The notes under the pieces were generated by a model. It saw only the letters and a list, made by a program, of their open reading frames with translations. It ran no database searches and was not told the DNA's origin. DNA of 64,000 nucleotides. Origin: Pseudomonas sp. SORT22 (GTDB lineage Bacteria; Pseudomonadota; Gammaproteobacteria; Pseudomonadales; Pseudomonadaceae). The translations under genes were made by a program, and so were the position numbers. The stretch spans positions 5,146,501 through 5,210,500 of the forward strand of contig NZ_CP071007.1 in assembly GCF_018417635.1 (NCBI RefSeq), in the 5' to 3' direction. Shown one piece after another: positions 46,046 through 54,086 of the stretch (positions within the stretch are counted from its first letter, which is position 1; every line of letters starts with the position of its first letter).

Positions 46046-47956
46046 CTACAACTTGGCCTGGGCCGGCGCGCCGGCGCGGGCCTTGGCCATGGCGGCCAGG
46101 CGCACGGCGACGTTGGCTGCGCCATAGCCGCTGTAGCCGTTACGCCGCTGCAGCACCTCGAAGAAGAAGCGCTCCTCAAACGGCTCGGTGTACACATGAA
46201 ACAGCTCACCGCCCTGGGCATCGCGGTCGTAGAGCACGTTGTAGTAAGCCAGTTCGCTGAGGAACTCGTCGTCGAAATCAAAGCGTGCGGCAAGGTCGTC
46301 GTAGTAGTTAAGCGGAATGTCGAGCAAAGCCACCCCCGACTCCTTGGCCTGTTTGACCGCAGTAAAAATGTCCTCGCAGTCAAAGGCAATGTGGTGCACG
46401 CCGGAACCGCGGTAGTGCGACAAGGCATGGGCAATCGCCGTATTACGGTTTTCCGAAATATTCAGCGGCAGGCGGATCGAGCTGCAACGGCTGCGCAAGG
46501 CGCGACTCTTGACCAGACCATAAGGGTCGGGCAACACCACTTCGTCGTCGGCAGTAAAGTCCAGCACGCTCTTGTAGAACAGCGCCCAGCTGTCCAGGCC
46601 GTCGGCCGGCAAGGCCAGGGCCATATGGTCGATGCGGGTCAGGCCCAGGCTGCTGCCCGCTTGTGGCTGCAGGCTGAAGTCGGTGTCATAGATAGTCCGG
46701 CCCTGGGCATCCTGGTCGACCAGGTAGATCAAGCTGCCGTCCGGCGCACGCACCGCCGCCAGCTCGCGCTCGTTGGGGCCGACCAGGCCGCGATAGGGCT
46801 GGCCATGGTAGGCCACGGCACGGGCCAGGGCCTGGGCGCTGTCCTTGACCCGGATCGCCGTGGCGCACAGCGACGGGCCATGACTCTCAAAGAAGTTATG
46901 GGCGAAGGAATAAGGCTCGGCGTTGAGGATCAGGTTGATATCGCCCTGGCGCAGCAGGCTGACATTCTTCGAACGGTGCACGCCGGCGCGGGTAAAGCCC
47001 AGGCGCTCCAGACAGTTGCCGAGCTTGGCCCCCAGGGCGTCGTCGACGGCGAACTCGAGAAACTCGACGCCATCGTAGGCGCTGGCACGTGGTGGGGCGA
47101 ACAGCAGGTCGTCGCTGGCCGGCGCTACGCGGTCTTGCTCAAGGCGCTGGCGGGTCTTTTCTTCCAGGTACAGCAGCGAGCGCAGGCCATCGGCGGCATT
47201 GGCCCGAGGCGGTGCGGCGCGAAAGCCATCGTTGAAGATCTCCAGCGACAGCGGGCCGCTGTAACCGCTGGCCAGGATCGGCGCGAGAAAACCCGCCAGG
47301 TCAAACTCGCCCTGCCCCGGAAAGCAGCGAAAGTGCCGGCTCCACTCCAGCACGTCCATGGCCAGGAGCGGCGCGTCGGCCATCTGCACAAAAAAAATCT
47401 TGTCCCCCGGCACCTGGGCGATAGCCCGTGGGTCGCCCTTGAGCGACAAGGTGTGGAAGCTGTCGAGGATCATCCCCAGGCTTGCGTGGTCAGCCGTTTT
47501 GACGATGTCCCAGACCTGCTCCCAGGTGTTCACGTGGCGGCCCCAGGCCAGGGCTTCGTAGCCGATGCGCAGGCCACGGGCCCCAGCGCGCTCGGCCAGC
47601 AGGCGCAGGTCGTCGATCAGCACCTGGCGCTCACCCAGGGAATCGGCGGCGACATTGCTGCACACCAGCACCAGATCGGTGCCCAGTTCCTGCATCAAAT
47701 CGAATTTGCGTTCCGCGCGTTCCAGGTTGCGCGCCAGGCGATCGCGGCGGCAGCCCTCGAAATCGCGAAACGGCTGGAACAGGGTAATCGCCAGGCCCAG
47801 ATCGGCGCAGCGCTGGCGAATTTCGCGCGGGCTGCCGGCGTAGTACAGCAGGTCATTCTCGAAGATCTCGACCCCATCGAAGCCCGCGGCGGCGATGGCT
47901 TCGAGTTTTTCTGGCAAAGTACCGCTCAAGGATACGGTGGCGATCGAACGCTGCAT
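46046..47956 (-). CDS. quiC: 3-dehydroshikimate dehydratase with C-terminal HPPD-like domain
   Basis: A 636-residue fusion enzyme converting 3-dehydroshikimate to protocatechuate. Residues 1 to about 275 are a TIM barrel (MQRSIATVSLSGTLPEKLEAI; metal-site regions LDSFHTLS and LSLEIFND). Residues of about 290-620 resemble 4-hydroxyphenylpyruvate dioxygenase (IDHMALALP, GSGVHHIAFDCEDI, FFEVLQRRNGYSGYG), as in QuiC1 of Pseudomonas. The ATG at 47956 has GGAG 8 bases upstream. Its product is the substrate of PcaGH, encoded 9 kb away in this window. Confidence 0.93.
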   Translation of the reverse strand: MQRSIATVSLSGTLPEKLEAIAAAGFDGVEIFENDLLYYAGSPREIRQRCADLGLAITLFQPFRDFEGCRRDRLARNLERAERKFDLMQELGTDLVLVCSNVAADSLGERQVLIDDLRLLAERAGARGLRIGYEALAWGRHVNTWEQVWDIVKTADHASLGMILDSFHTLSLKGDPRAIAQVPGDKIFFVQMADAPLLAMDVLEWSRHFRCFPGQGEFDLAGFLAPILASGYSGPLSLEIFNDGFRAAPPRANAADGLRSLLYLEEKTRQRLEQDRVAPASDDLLFAPPRASAYDGVEFLEFAVDDALGAKLGNCLERLGFTRAGVHRSKNVSLLRQGDINLILNAEPYSFAHNFFESHGPSLCATAIRVKDSAQALARAVAYHGQPYRGLVGPNERELAAVRAPDGSLIYLVDQDAQGRTIYDTDFSLQPQAGSSLGLTRIDHMALALPADGLDSWALFYKSVLDFTADDEVVLPDPYGLVKSRALRSRCSSIRLPLNISENRNTAIAHALSHYRGSGVHHIAFDCEDIFTAVKQAKESGVALLDIPLNYYDDLAARFDFDDEFLSELAYYNVLYDRDAQGGELFHVYTEPFEERFFFEVLQRRNGYSGYGAANVAVRLAAMAKARAGAPAQAKL

Positions 47957-48005
47957 TATTCTGGCTCCGATGGGCAGGCAAAAACCGGTGGAGGAATTAT
48001 TGGTG

Positions 48006-48024
48006 TTGAGCAAATTTTGCTCAA
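48006..48024. promoter_or_regulatory. Perfect 19-bp palindrome between quiC and its MFS gene
   Basis: TTGAGCAAATTTTGCTCAA has nine-base arms around a single central T. It lies 50 bases upstream of quiC in the divergent promoter region, a likely regulator site. Confidence 0.65.
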
Positions 48025-48032
48025 TGCAAAAG

Positions 48033-48053
48033 GTACGAACTAGTTAGTTTTGT
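48033..48053. promoter_or_regulatory. Candidate TetR operator between quiC and its MFS gene
   Basis: The block starting GTACGAACTAGTTAG contains the palindrome AACTAGTT and shares 15 of 21 positions with the inverted block at 44302-44322 before the dehydrogenase-like gene. Confidence 0.5.
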
Positions 48054-48165
48054 GTTCGATTATCGCCCAATATAGCGTTCAGTCAATTGACCCTTTTTTG
48101 ACCACAGGCGCACCATTTCGACACCAAGGCTTGACCCATAAACATAAAAATACGGGTAACCCGCG

Positions 48166-49506
48166 ATGATCCACTCTCAATCCACCCGCATGGCCCAGCC
48201 CCTGGGTACTACTGCGCACGCCGGCATCGGCGACAAGCTGCGTGGCGCCATGGCCGTCGGCAAGACCCGCTGGGTCATGCTCGCGCTGGTGTTCTTCGCC
48301 ACCACCTTGAACTACATCGACCGCGCCGCCCTCGGGGTGATGCAGCCGATTCTGGCCAAGGAGATGAGCTGGACGGCGATGGACTACGCCAACATCAACT
48401 TCTGGTTCCAGGTCGGTTACGCCATCGGCTTCGTACTGCAAGGCCGGCTGATCGACCGGGTCGGCGTCAAGCGCGTGTTCTTCTGCGCCGTGCTGCTCTG
48501 GAGCCTGGCTACCGGCGCCCATGGCCTGGCCACCTCGGCGGTGGGCTTCATGGTCTGCCGGTTCATTCTCGGCCTGACCGAAGCGGCCAACTACCCCGCC
48601 TGCGTCAAGACCACCCGCTTATGGTTCCCGGCCGGTGAGCGCGCCGTGGCCACCGGCATTTTCAACGCCGGCACCAACGTCGGCGCCATGTTCACGCCGA
48701 TGCTGTTGCCGTTGATCCTCACCGTCTGGGGCTGGCAAGCGGCGTTCATCGGCATGGGCGCCCTGGGCCTGGTCTGGGTAGTGTTCTGGGGCCTGAAATA
48801 CTTCAACCCGGAAGATCACCCGAGCGTCAGCAAAGAAGAACTGGCCTACGTGCAAAGCGAAGTGGAACCGGAACAAGCCCGCGTGCCGTTCTCACGAATC
48901 CTGCGCATGCGCGGCACCTGGGCCTTCGCCCTGGCTTACTCGATGACCGCGCCGGTGTTCTGGTTCTACCTGTACTGGCTGCCACCGTTCCTCAACCAGC
49001 AATACAGCCTGGGCATCAGCGTCACGCAGATGGGCATCCCGCTGATCGTCATCTACCTGAGCGCGGATTTCGGCAGTGTCGGCGGTGGCATTCTTTCGTC
49101 GTTCCTGATCGGCCGCGGCATGGCCCCGGTCAAGGCGCGGCTGCTGTCGATGCTGCTGTTCGCCACCACCATCATCGGCGTGATCTTCGCCGCCGGCGCC
49201 AGCAGCCTGTGGGTCGCGGTGCTGGCGATTTCCCTGGCCATCGCCGCGCACCAGGCCTGGACTGCCAACATCTGGAGCCTGGTCATGGACTACACGCCCA
49301 AGCACATGATGAGCACGGTGTTCGGTTTCGGCGGCATGTGCGCGGCCATCGGCGGCATGTTCATGACCCAGCTGGTCGGCTACATCCTGACCACCACCAA
49401 CAACAATTACACCCTGCTGTTCACCATGATCCCGGCCATGTACTTCATCGCCCTGACCTGGATGTACTTCATGGCCCCGCGCAAGGTGCCGAAGGTCGAG
49501 GCCTAA
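48166..49506 (+). CDS. MFS transporter (anion:cation symporter type), probably for quinate/shikimate-related acids
   Basis: A 446-residue, 12-helix transporter of the ACS (ExuT/GudP-like) family. Signatures are TLNYIDRAALGV at about 46-57, QGRLIDRVGVKR and GLTEAANYPACVKTTRLWFPAGERA. The family carries organic acid anions such as hexuronates and aromatic or alicyclic acids. It is divergent from quiC and shares its promoter region. The start at 48166 has no clear ribosome site; an in-frame ATG lies eight codons downstream. It overlaps the EamA gene tail-to-tail by 4 bases. Confidence 0.88.
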   Translation: MIHSQSTRMAQPLGTTAHAGIGDKLRGAMAVGKTRWVMLALVFFATTLNYIDRAALGVMQPILAKEMSWTAMDYANINFWFQVGYAIGFVLQGRLIDRVGVKRVFFCAVLLWSLATGAHGLATSAVGFMVCRFILGLTEAANYPACVKTTRLWFPAGERAVATGIFNAGTNVGAMFTPMLLPLILTVWGWQAAFIGMGALGLVWVVFWGLKYFNPEDHPSVSKEELAYVQSEVEPEQARVPFSRILRMRGTWAFALAYSMTAPVFWFYLYWLPPFLNQQYSLGISVTQMGIPLIVIYLSADFGSVGGGILSSFLIGRGMAPVKARLLSMLLFATTIIGVIFAAGASSLWVAVLAISLAIAAHQAWTANIWSLVMDYTPKHMMSTVFGFGGMCAAIGGMFMTQLVGYILTTTNNNYTLLFTMIPAMYFIALTWMYFMAPRKVPKVEA

Positions 49507-50381
49507 CGCCGCCGTTGCAACCAGGCGGCGCCCAGGCCGCTGAGGCAGATCAAGGCAATCCCCACCAGCCCGGCCATGTCCGGGCTGTGTCCGAACAACA
49601 CCAGGCCGAGAACACCGGCGAACACGATCTGACAGTAACTGAACGGCGCCAGCATGGCCGGTGGCGCATGCCGGAACGCCTGGGTCAGGAACAGGTGCGC
49701 GGTCATCCCGCAGGTGCCCAGGGCCACGGCCATCAGGCCATGGATGAAGCTCGGGGTCTGCCAGAACATCGGCACCACGGCGCTCATCACCAAGGTGTTG
49801 AGCAGGCCGGTGAAGAAGTTGCTGGTGGTCGGGCTGTCGGTGCCGCTGAGCTTGCGCGTCAGCAACTGGTAGAAGCAGAAGCACAAGGCCGAGCCAAATG
49901 GCAGCAACACCGCCGGGGTAAACAAGGCCCCGCCCGGATGGATGATCACCGTCACCCCGACAAAACTCACCAGCACCGCCACCCATTGCCCGCGCGTGAC
50001 CTTCTCGCCCAGCAGCGGCAGCGACAGCGCCGTGACCAGCAACGGCGCGAGGAAGTTGACCGCCGTCGCCTCGGCCAGCGGTATGTACTGCAGGGCGGTG
50101 GTGAACAACAGGCTGGTGCCCAGCAGGCACAGCGCGCGCAAGGTCTGCAGCCCCGGTCGCCGGGTGCGCAACACGCGCAGGCCCGACTGCGGCAGGAAGA
50201 TCACCATCATCAGCAGGGTGTGCACCAGGTAGCGCGCCCACACCACCCAGAGAATCGGATAGAACCCCGCCAGGTACTTCGACAAGGCGTCGTGGCTGGC
50301 GAACAGAAAGGTCGCCAGCACCACCAGGGCAATGCCCTTGAGCGGTTGGCTGACAGCGTCGAGCGCAGTAGGACGGGGCAT
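49503..50381 (-). CDS. EamA/DMT family permease
   Basis: A 292-residue membrane protein with ten hydrophobic helices in two EamA repeats (GIALVVLATFLFASHDALSKYLA at the start, PAVLLPFGSALCFCFYQLLTRKL in the second repeat). Family members export amino acids or other metabolites. It starts 18 bases after the TIM-barrel gene, so it belongs to that unit. Substrate unknown. Confidence 0.88.
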   Translation of the reverse strand: MPRPTALDAVSQPLKGIALVVLATFLFASHDALSKYLAGFYPILWVVWARYLVHTLLMMVIFLPQSGLRVLRTRRPGLQTLRALCLLGTSLLFTTALQYIPLAEATAVNFLAPLLVTALSLPLLGEKVTRGQWVAVLVSFVGVTVIIHPGGALFTPAVLLPFGSALCFCFYQLLTRKLSGTDSPTTSNFFTGLLNTLVMSAVVPMFWQTPSFIHGLMAVALGTCGMTAHLFLTQAFRHAPPAMLAPFSYCQIVFAGVLGLVLFGHSPDMAGLVGIALICLSGLGAAWLQRRR

Positions 50382-50399
50382 CGATAAAAGCTCGCAGGT

Positions 50400-51206
50400 T
50401 CAGAGTTGACGGAGCAACTGACAGGTCTTGTCCAGGGCCATCTGTGCCCGCTGCAAGGCGCTCAGGCCCTGGTCGCGAACGGGAATTTCCAGGCTCAGCG
50501 CAATGTTCTGCGGCAGGCTACGCAACAAGCCGGGCAAATCGCAATTGCCATCGCCGGGAAACCGCCGCTCGTTGCGCGCCTGACGCAAGATCTCGGCCAT
50601 ATCGTGCGGACGCGGCCCGGCCACGTCGCACAACTGTGCATAGCGTAGCCGCGAGGCCGGCACCTGGCGCAACTCATCCAGCGACGAGCCGGAGCGGTCA
50701 AAGTGAAAGGCATCGACCAGCACCCCGCCATTGTCGCGCCCGGCCTGCTCGACGATGCGCCAGGCCTGGGTGAGGTTCTTGGCGTCGGTCCAGGGCATGA
50801 ACTCCAGGTGCGGATGCAGGCCGTAATCTGCGGCCAGGTCGCAGAGGGCCGCAAAATTGTCGCTCTGGCGTTGCTCGTCAGGATCGTTGCCGGCCACCAG
50901 CAGCTCGCTGGCGCCGAACTCGGCGCCGACCGCCAGCAGGGCTTCGAAGTCGGCCACGCAGGTCTCGGGCTTGAGCCGCAAAATCTCCACATCCAGCACC
51001 TGGATGTCGGTATCGCGCAGGCGCGCGGCGGTCTGCCGGCGCAGGCCGGCGTCGGCCACCAGCGGGAAGTGATGCTCCTCGGCCGTGGCCGGTTCCAGGC
51101 GCAGGCCGACATGGCTGTAGCCTGCGCGGGCAGCAACCTCGACCATGTCGACAGGCGACAGCTCGAGTACCGTCAGGGCGGCAAGGGACATCACGCGTTG
51201 GCTCAT
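50400..51206 (-). CDS. Sugar phosphate isomerase/epimerase-like TIM-barrel protein
   Basis: A 268-residue AP-endonuclease-2/xylose-isomerase-like barrel. Metal-site glutamate and histidine candidates are in HLEFMPWTDAKN, DAFHFDRSGSS and the late LSLEIPV. The start MSQRVMSLAALTV at 51206 has GAGAA 7 bases upstream. The fold is the same as the dehydratase half of QuiC, so a dehydratase or isomerase acting on a hydroxylated ring acid is possible but unproven. An IclR-type site lies 36 bases upstream. Confidence 0.85.
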   Translation of the reverse strand: MSQRVMSLAALTVLELSPVDMVEVAARAGYSHVGLRLEPATAEEHHFPLVADAGLRRQTAARLRDTDIQVLDVEILRLKPETCVADFEALLAVGAEFGASELLVAGNDPDEQRQSDNFAALCDLAADYGLHPHLEFMPWTDAKNLTQAWRIVEQAGRDNGGVLVDAFHFDRSGSSLDELRQVPASRLRYAQLCDVAGPRPHDMAEILRQARNERRFPGDGNCDLPGLLRSLPQNIALSLEIPVRDQGLSALQRAQMALDKTCQLLRQL

Positions 51207-51241
51207 TGTTGTTTTCTCGGCGAATTGAATTTGGAAATATT

Positions 51242-51256
51242 TAGAACTTAGTTCCA
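51242..51256. promoter_or_regulatory. IclR-type operator before the TIM-barrel gene
   Basis: TAGAACTTAGTTCCA fits TGGAA-N5-TTCCA with one mismatch. A further TTGGAA half-site lies at 51231-51236, forming a wider inverted repeat with TTCCAA at 51252-51257. Confidence 0.6.
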
Positions 51257-51280
51257 ATTTCAATGCAAGCGAAAAAACGG

Positions 51281-51316
51281 ATCGCGAGTGCAGGAGCGGG
51301 CTTGACCCGTGATGCT
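51281..51316. repeat. REP element, single copy
   Basis: ATCGCGAGTGCAGGAGCGGG followed by CTTGACCCGTGATGC, between the IclR gene stop and the TIM-barrel promoter. Confidence 0.75.
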
Positions 51317-51317
51317 T

Positions 51318-52094
51318 CTAGACAAACAACTCAGAAGCAGGACTTGCCGCCGACAACTCCGCCACCGCCGCCAGCAACACCGGCGCCAGCTCGTGCATGC
51401 GTGCCTCGCTCATCCGCGCACTGGGCCCGGCAACGCTGAGCACGCCAACCGCATGGCCATCCAGCGGGTGCCGCACCACCGCCGCCAGCGCCGACATCCC
51501 CACTGCCGAACTCTCCACCACCCAGGCATAGCCATGCTCGCGGGCAACGCGCAGGCGTTCGAGCAGCTCGGCATTGGACTTCGGTGCGTTGGGGCCGAAC
51601 TGCGCCGGGTCGGCGATGCCCTGGCGCTCCACCAGCAACAAGGCCTGGGCATCGCTCAGGCTCGACAGCCACGCATGCCCGGAGGCGGTGTAGAACAACG
51701 GCGCATCACGGCCCATGTCCGGGTCGTAGCGCAAGCCGGAGCGGGCGCCTTGGGCCTTGGCGATCCAGGTCTGGCGTTCGCCGTCGATCACCCCCAGGCG
51801 CACCAGCTCGCCGGTCTGCTGGGCCAGTTGATCAAGAATCGGCTGGACGATATCGGCGCCACTGCTGGCCAGATAGCGAAAACCCATGGCCACCAGGCGG
51901 GTGCTCAGGTGATAGCGGCTGCTCTCGGCGTTCTGGCGCACATAGCCCAGGCGCATCAGCTCGGCGAGCATGCGATGGGTGGCGCTCTTGGGGATGTCCA
52001 GCTCTTCGGCCAGGGTCTGCAGGGGCAGCCCGCGCGGGTCGCTGGTGAGGCGTTCGAGAAGGCTGAACGCGCGTTCGATCTGACTGCCGGCCAT
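51318..52094 (-). CDS. IclR-family transcriptional regulator
   Basis: A 258-residue regulator with an N-terminal winged helix (SQIERAFSLLERLTSDPRGLPLQTLAEELDIPKSATHRMLAEL) and the C-terminal IclR ligand domain (SGHAWLSSLSD, HPLDGHAVGVLSVAGP). The ATG at 52094 is 8 bases after AGGGA; another ATG at 52100 is too close. It lies between the two units it probably controls, and both have a TGGAA-N5-TTCCA-type site. Confidence 0.9.
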   Translation of the reverse strand: MAGSQIERAFSLLERLTSDPRGLPLQTLAEELDIPKSATHRMLAELMRLGYVRQNAESSRYHLSTRLVAMGFRYLASSGADIVQPILDQLAQQTGELVRLGVIDGERQTWIAKAQGARSGLRYDPDMGRDAPLFYTASGHAWLSSLSDAQALLLVERQGIADPAQFGPNAPKSNAELLERLRVAREHGYAWVVESSAVGMSALAAVVRHPLDGHAVGVLSVAGPSARMSEARMHELAPVLLAAVAELSAASPASELFV

Positions 52095-52218
52095 GGTCAT
52101 GGTCCCTAAAATTTGTGCCGATTCTAAAGAGCCCCGGCGAAAGCGCAAATCACTGTCCGATCTTCGCCCACTTTGTCGTGGCACGCCTTGGCTGGGCGAC
52201 AGATCAAACCATAAAATA

Positions 52219-52233
52219 TGGAATACAGTTCCA
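52219..52233. promoter_or_regulatory. IclR-type operator before the flavoprotein gene
   Basis: TGGAATACAGTTCCA is a perfect TGGAA-N5-TTCCA repeat, like the E. coli IclR consensus. It lies 33 bases before the flavoprotein ATG and 125 bases from the divergent iclR start. Confidence 0.7.
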
Positions 52234-52266
52234 AAATATAACAAAACTGCCTGGAGGATACTGCTC

Positions 52267-53979
52267 ATGCCCGTCGATACCCCGCTGGTCGAATGCGATG
52301 TACTGGTTATCGGCTCCGGCGCCGCCGGGCTGGCCGCCGCCGTGACCGCCGCCTGGCATGGCCAGAAGGTCATCGTGGTCGAAAAGGACCCGGTGTTCGG
52401 CGGCGCCACGGCCTGGTCCGGTGGCTGGATGTGGGTACCGTGCAACCCGCTGGCGCAGCGCGCCGGGATCATCGAGCAGCGCTCGCAGCCGCGCACTTAC
52501 CTGGAGCATGAACTGGGCGAACGTTTCGATGGGCCGATGATCGATGCGTTTCTCGACGCGGCGCCCAACATGGTGTCGTTCTTCGAGCGCCATACCGCCC
52601 TGCAATTTGCCGACGGCAATGGCATCGCCGACATTCACGGCAATACTCCTGGCGCCGGCACCGGCGGGCGTTCGGTAATTGCCGCCCCCTACGATGGCCG
52701 CCAGCTGGGCAAAAAGCTGCTCAAGCGCCTGCGCAAAACCATGCGCGAAACCTCGTTCATGGGCATGCCGATCATGGCCGGCAAGGACCTCGGCGCCTTC
52801 CTCAGCCTCACCCGTTCCTGGCGCTCGCTGCTGTATGTGAGCAAGCGTTTGAGCCGCCACCTGTTCGATCTGGCAACCCACGGCCGGGCCCTGCAACTGG
52901 TCAACGGCGTAGCCCTGGTCGCTCGGCTGGCCAAGTCGGCTGAAGACCTTGGCGTGTTGCTCTGGGAATCGGCAGCGGCTCGGCAGTTGCTCCGCGAGCA
53001 TGGCCGGGTCAGCGGTGCGCTGATTGAAACCGCGCGCGGGCCGATCCAAATAAATGCGCGCAAGGCCGTGGTGCTGGCCGCCGGCGGCTTTGCCAACGAC
53101 ATCGAACGGCGCAAGGCGCTGTTCCCGCGTACACCCACCGGCCACGAACACCTGGCGCTGCCGCCGCTGGGCGCCAATGGTGACGGCCTGCGCCTGGGCG
53201 AAAGCGTTGGCGGCCAGGTGGCTGACGACCTGCACAGCCCGGTGGCCTGGGCGCCGGTATCGCGGGTGCCTTACAAGGACGGCAGCAGCGGGCATTTCCC
53301 GCACATCATCGAACGGGCCAAGCCCGGCATCATCGGCGTGCTCGCCGACGGCAAGCGCTTCGTCAACGAGGCCGACGGCTACTACGACTATGTCAGCGCC
53401 ATGGTCGCCAAGGCGCCGGGGGACAAGGTCGAATCGTGGCTGATCTGCAGCCATGCCTTCCAGCGCCGTTATGGCCTGGGCATTTCACGGCCGTTTCCGT
53501 TGCCGCTGCAGCCGTTGATCAAATCCGGCTACCTGAAGACCGGCGACAGTATCGAAGCCCTGGCGCGGGCCTGCGGCATTGACCCTCAAGGCCTGGTGGC
53601 AACGGTCGCCGAGTACAACCGGCATGCCCGCAACGGCGAAGACCCGCACTTCGGCCGCGGCTCCACCCCTTACAACCGCAAACAGGGCGATGCCCTGCAC
53701 GGACCAAATCCGTGCGTGGCGCCGATCGAGAACGGGCCGTTCTATGCGGTAAAGGTCGAACCGGGCTGTTTCGGCACCTTCGCCGGGCTCAGGACCAACA
53801 CCCACGCGCAGGTGCTGGATGAAAAGCGTGAGGTGATTGCCGGGTTGTATGCGGTGGGCACCGACATGGCCAGCATCATGGGCGGGCACTATCCGGCGGG
53901 CGGGATCAACCTGGGGCCGGCGGCGACGTTCGGCTATATCGCCGGGCGGCATATTGCCGGGGTGACAGACTACGAGTAA
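52267..53979 (+). CDS. FAD-dependent dehydrogenase, 3-ketosteroid dehydrogenase/fumarate reductase family
   Basis: A 570-residue flavoprotein starting MPVDTPLVECDVLVIGSGAAG, with GGAGGA 9 bases before the ATG. The FAD-binding GSGAAGLAAAVTA and EKDPVFGGATAWSGG are at about 16-50. The C-terminal GGHYPAGGINLGPAATFGYIAGR contains Y542 and G546, matching the YPxxG active-site pattern of 3-ketosteroid delta-1-dehydrogenases. Such enzymes desaturate cyclic ketones. No steroid genes are nearby, and the neighbours break down shikimate-type ring acids, so a smaller alicyclic keto acid is a more likely substrate (inference). Confidence 0.85.
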   Translation: MPVDTPLVECDVLVIGSGAAGLAAAVTAAWHGQKVIVVEKDPVFGGATAWSGGWMWVPCNPLAQRAGIIEQRSQPRTYLEHELGERFDGPMIDAFLDAAPNMVSFFERHTALQFADGNGIADIHGNTPGAGTGGRSVIAAPYDGRQLGKKLLKRLRKTMRETSFMGMPIMAGKDLGAFLSLTRSWRSLLYVSKRLSRHLFDLATHGRALQLVNGVALVARLAKSAEDLGVLLWESAAARQLLREHGRVSGALIETARGPIQINARKAVVLAAGGFANDIERRKALFPRTPTGHEHLALPPLGANGDGLRLGESVGGQVADDLHSPVAWAPVSRVPYKDGSSGHFPHIIERAKPGIIGVLADGKRFVNEADGYYDYVSAMVAKAPGDKVESWLICSHAFQRRYGLGISRPFPLPLQPLIKSGYLKTGDSIEALARACGIDPQGLVATVAEYNRHARNGEDPHFGRGSTPYNRKQGDALHGPNPCVAPIENGPFYAVKVEPGCFGTFAGLRTNTHAQVLDEKREVIAGLYAVGTDMASIMGGHYPAGGINLGPAATFGYIAGRHIAGVTDYE

Positions 53980-54086
53980 GGCGTACCTTGCAGCATTGCA
54001 TCACAGGGAAAGCAGACAGGCTGCTCACGATTATCCGCAACGCGAATACTTCACGGCTCCGGCGACCGTTCAAAAGGAATTGAACC

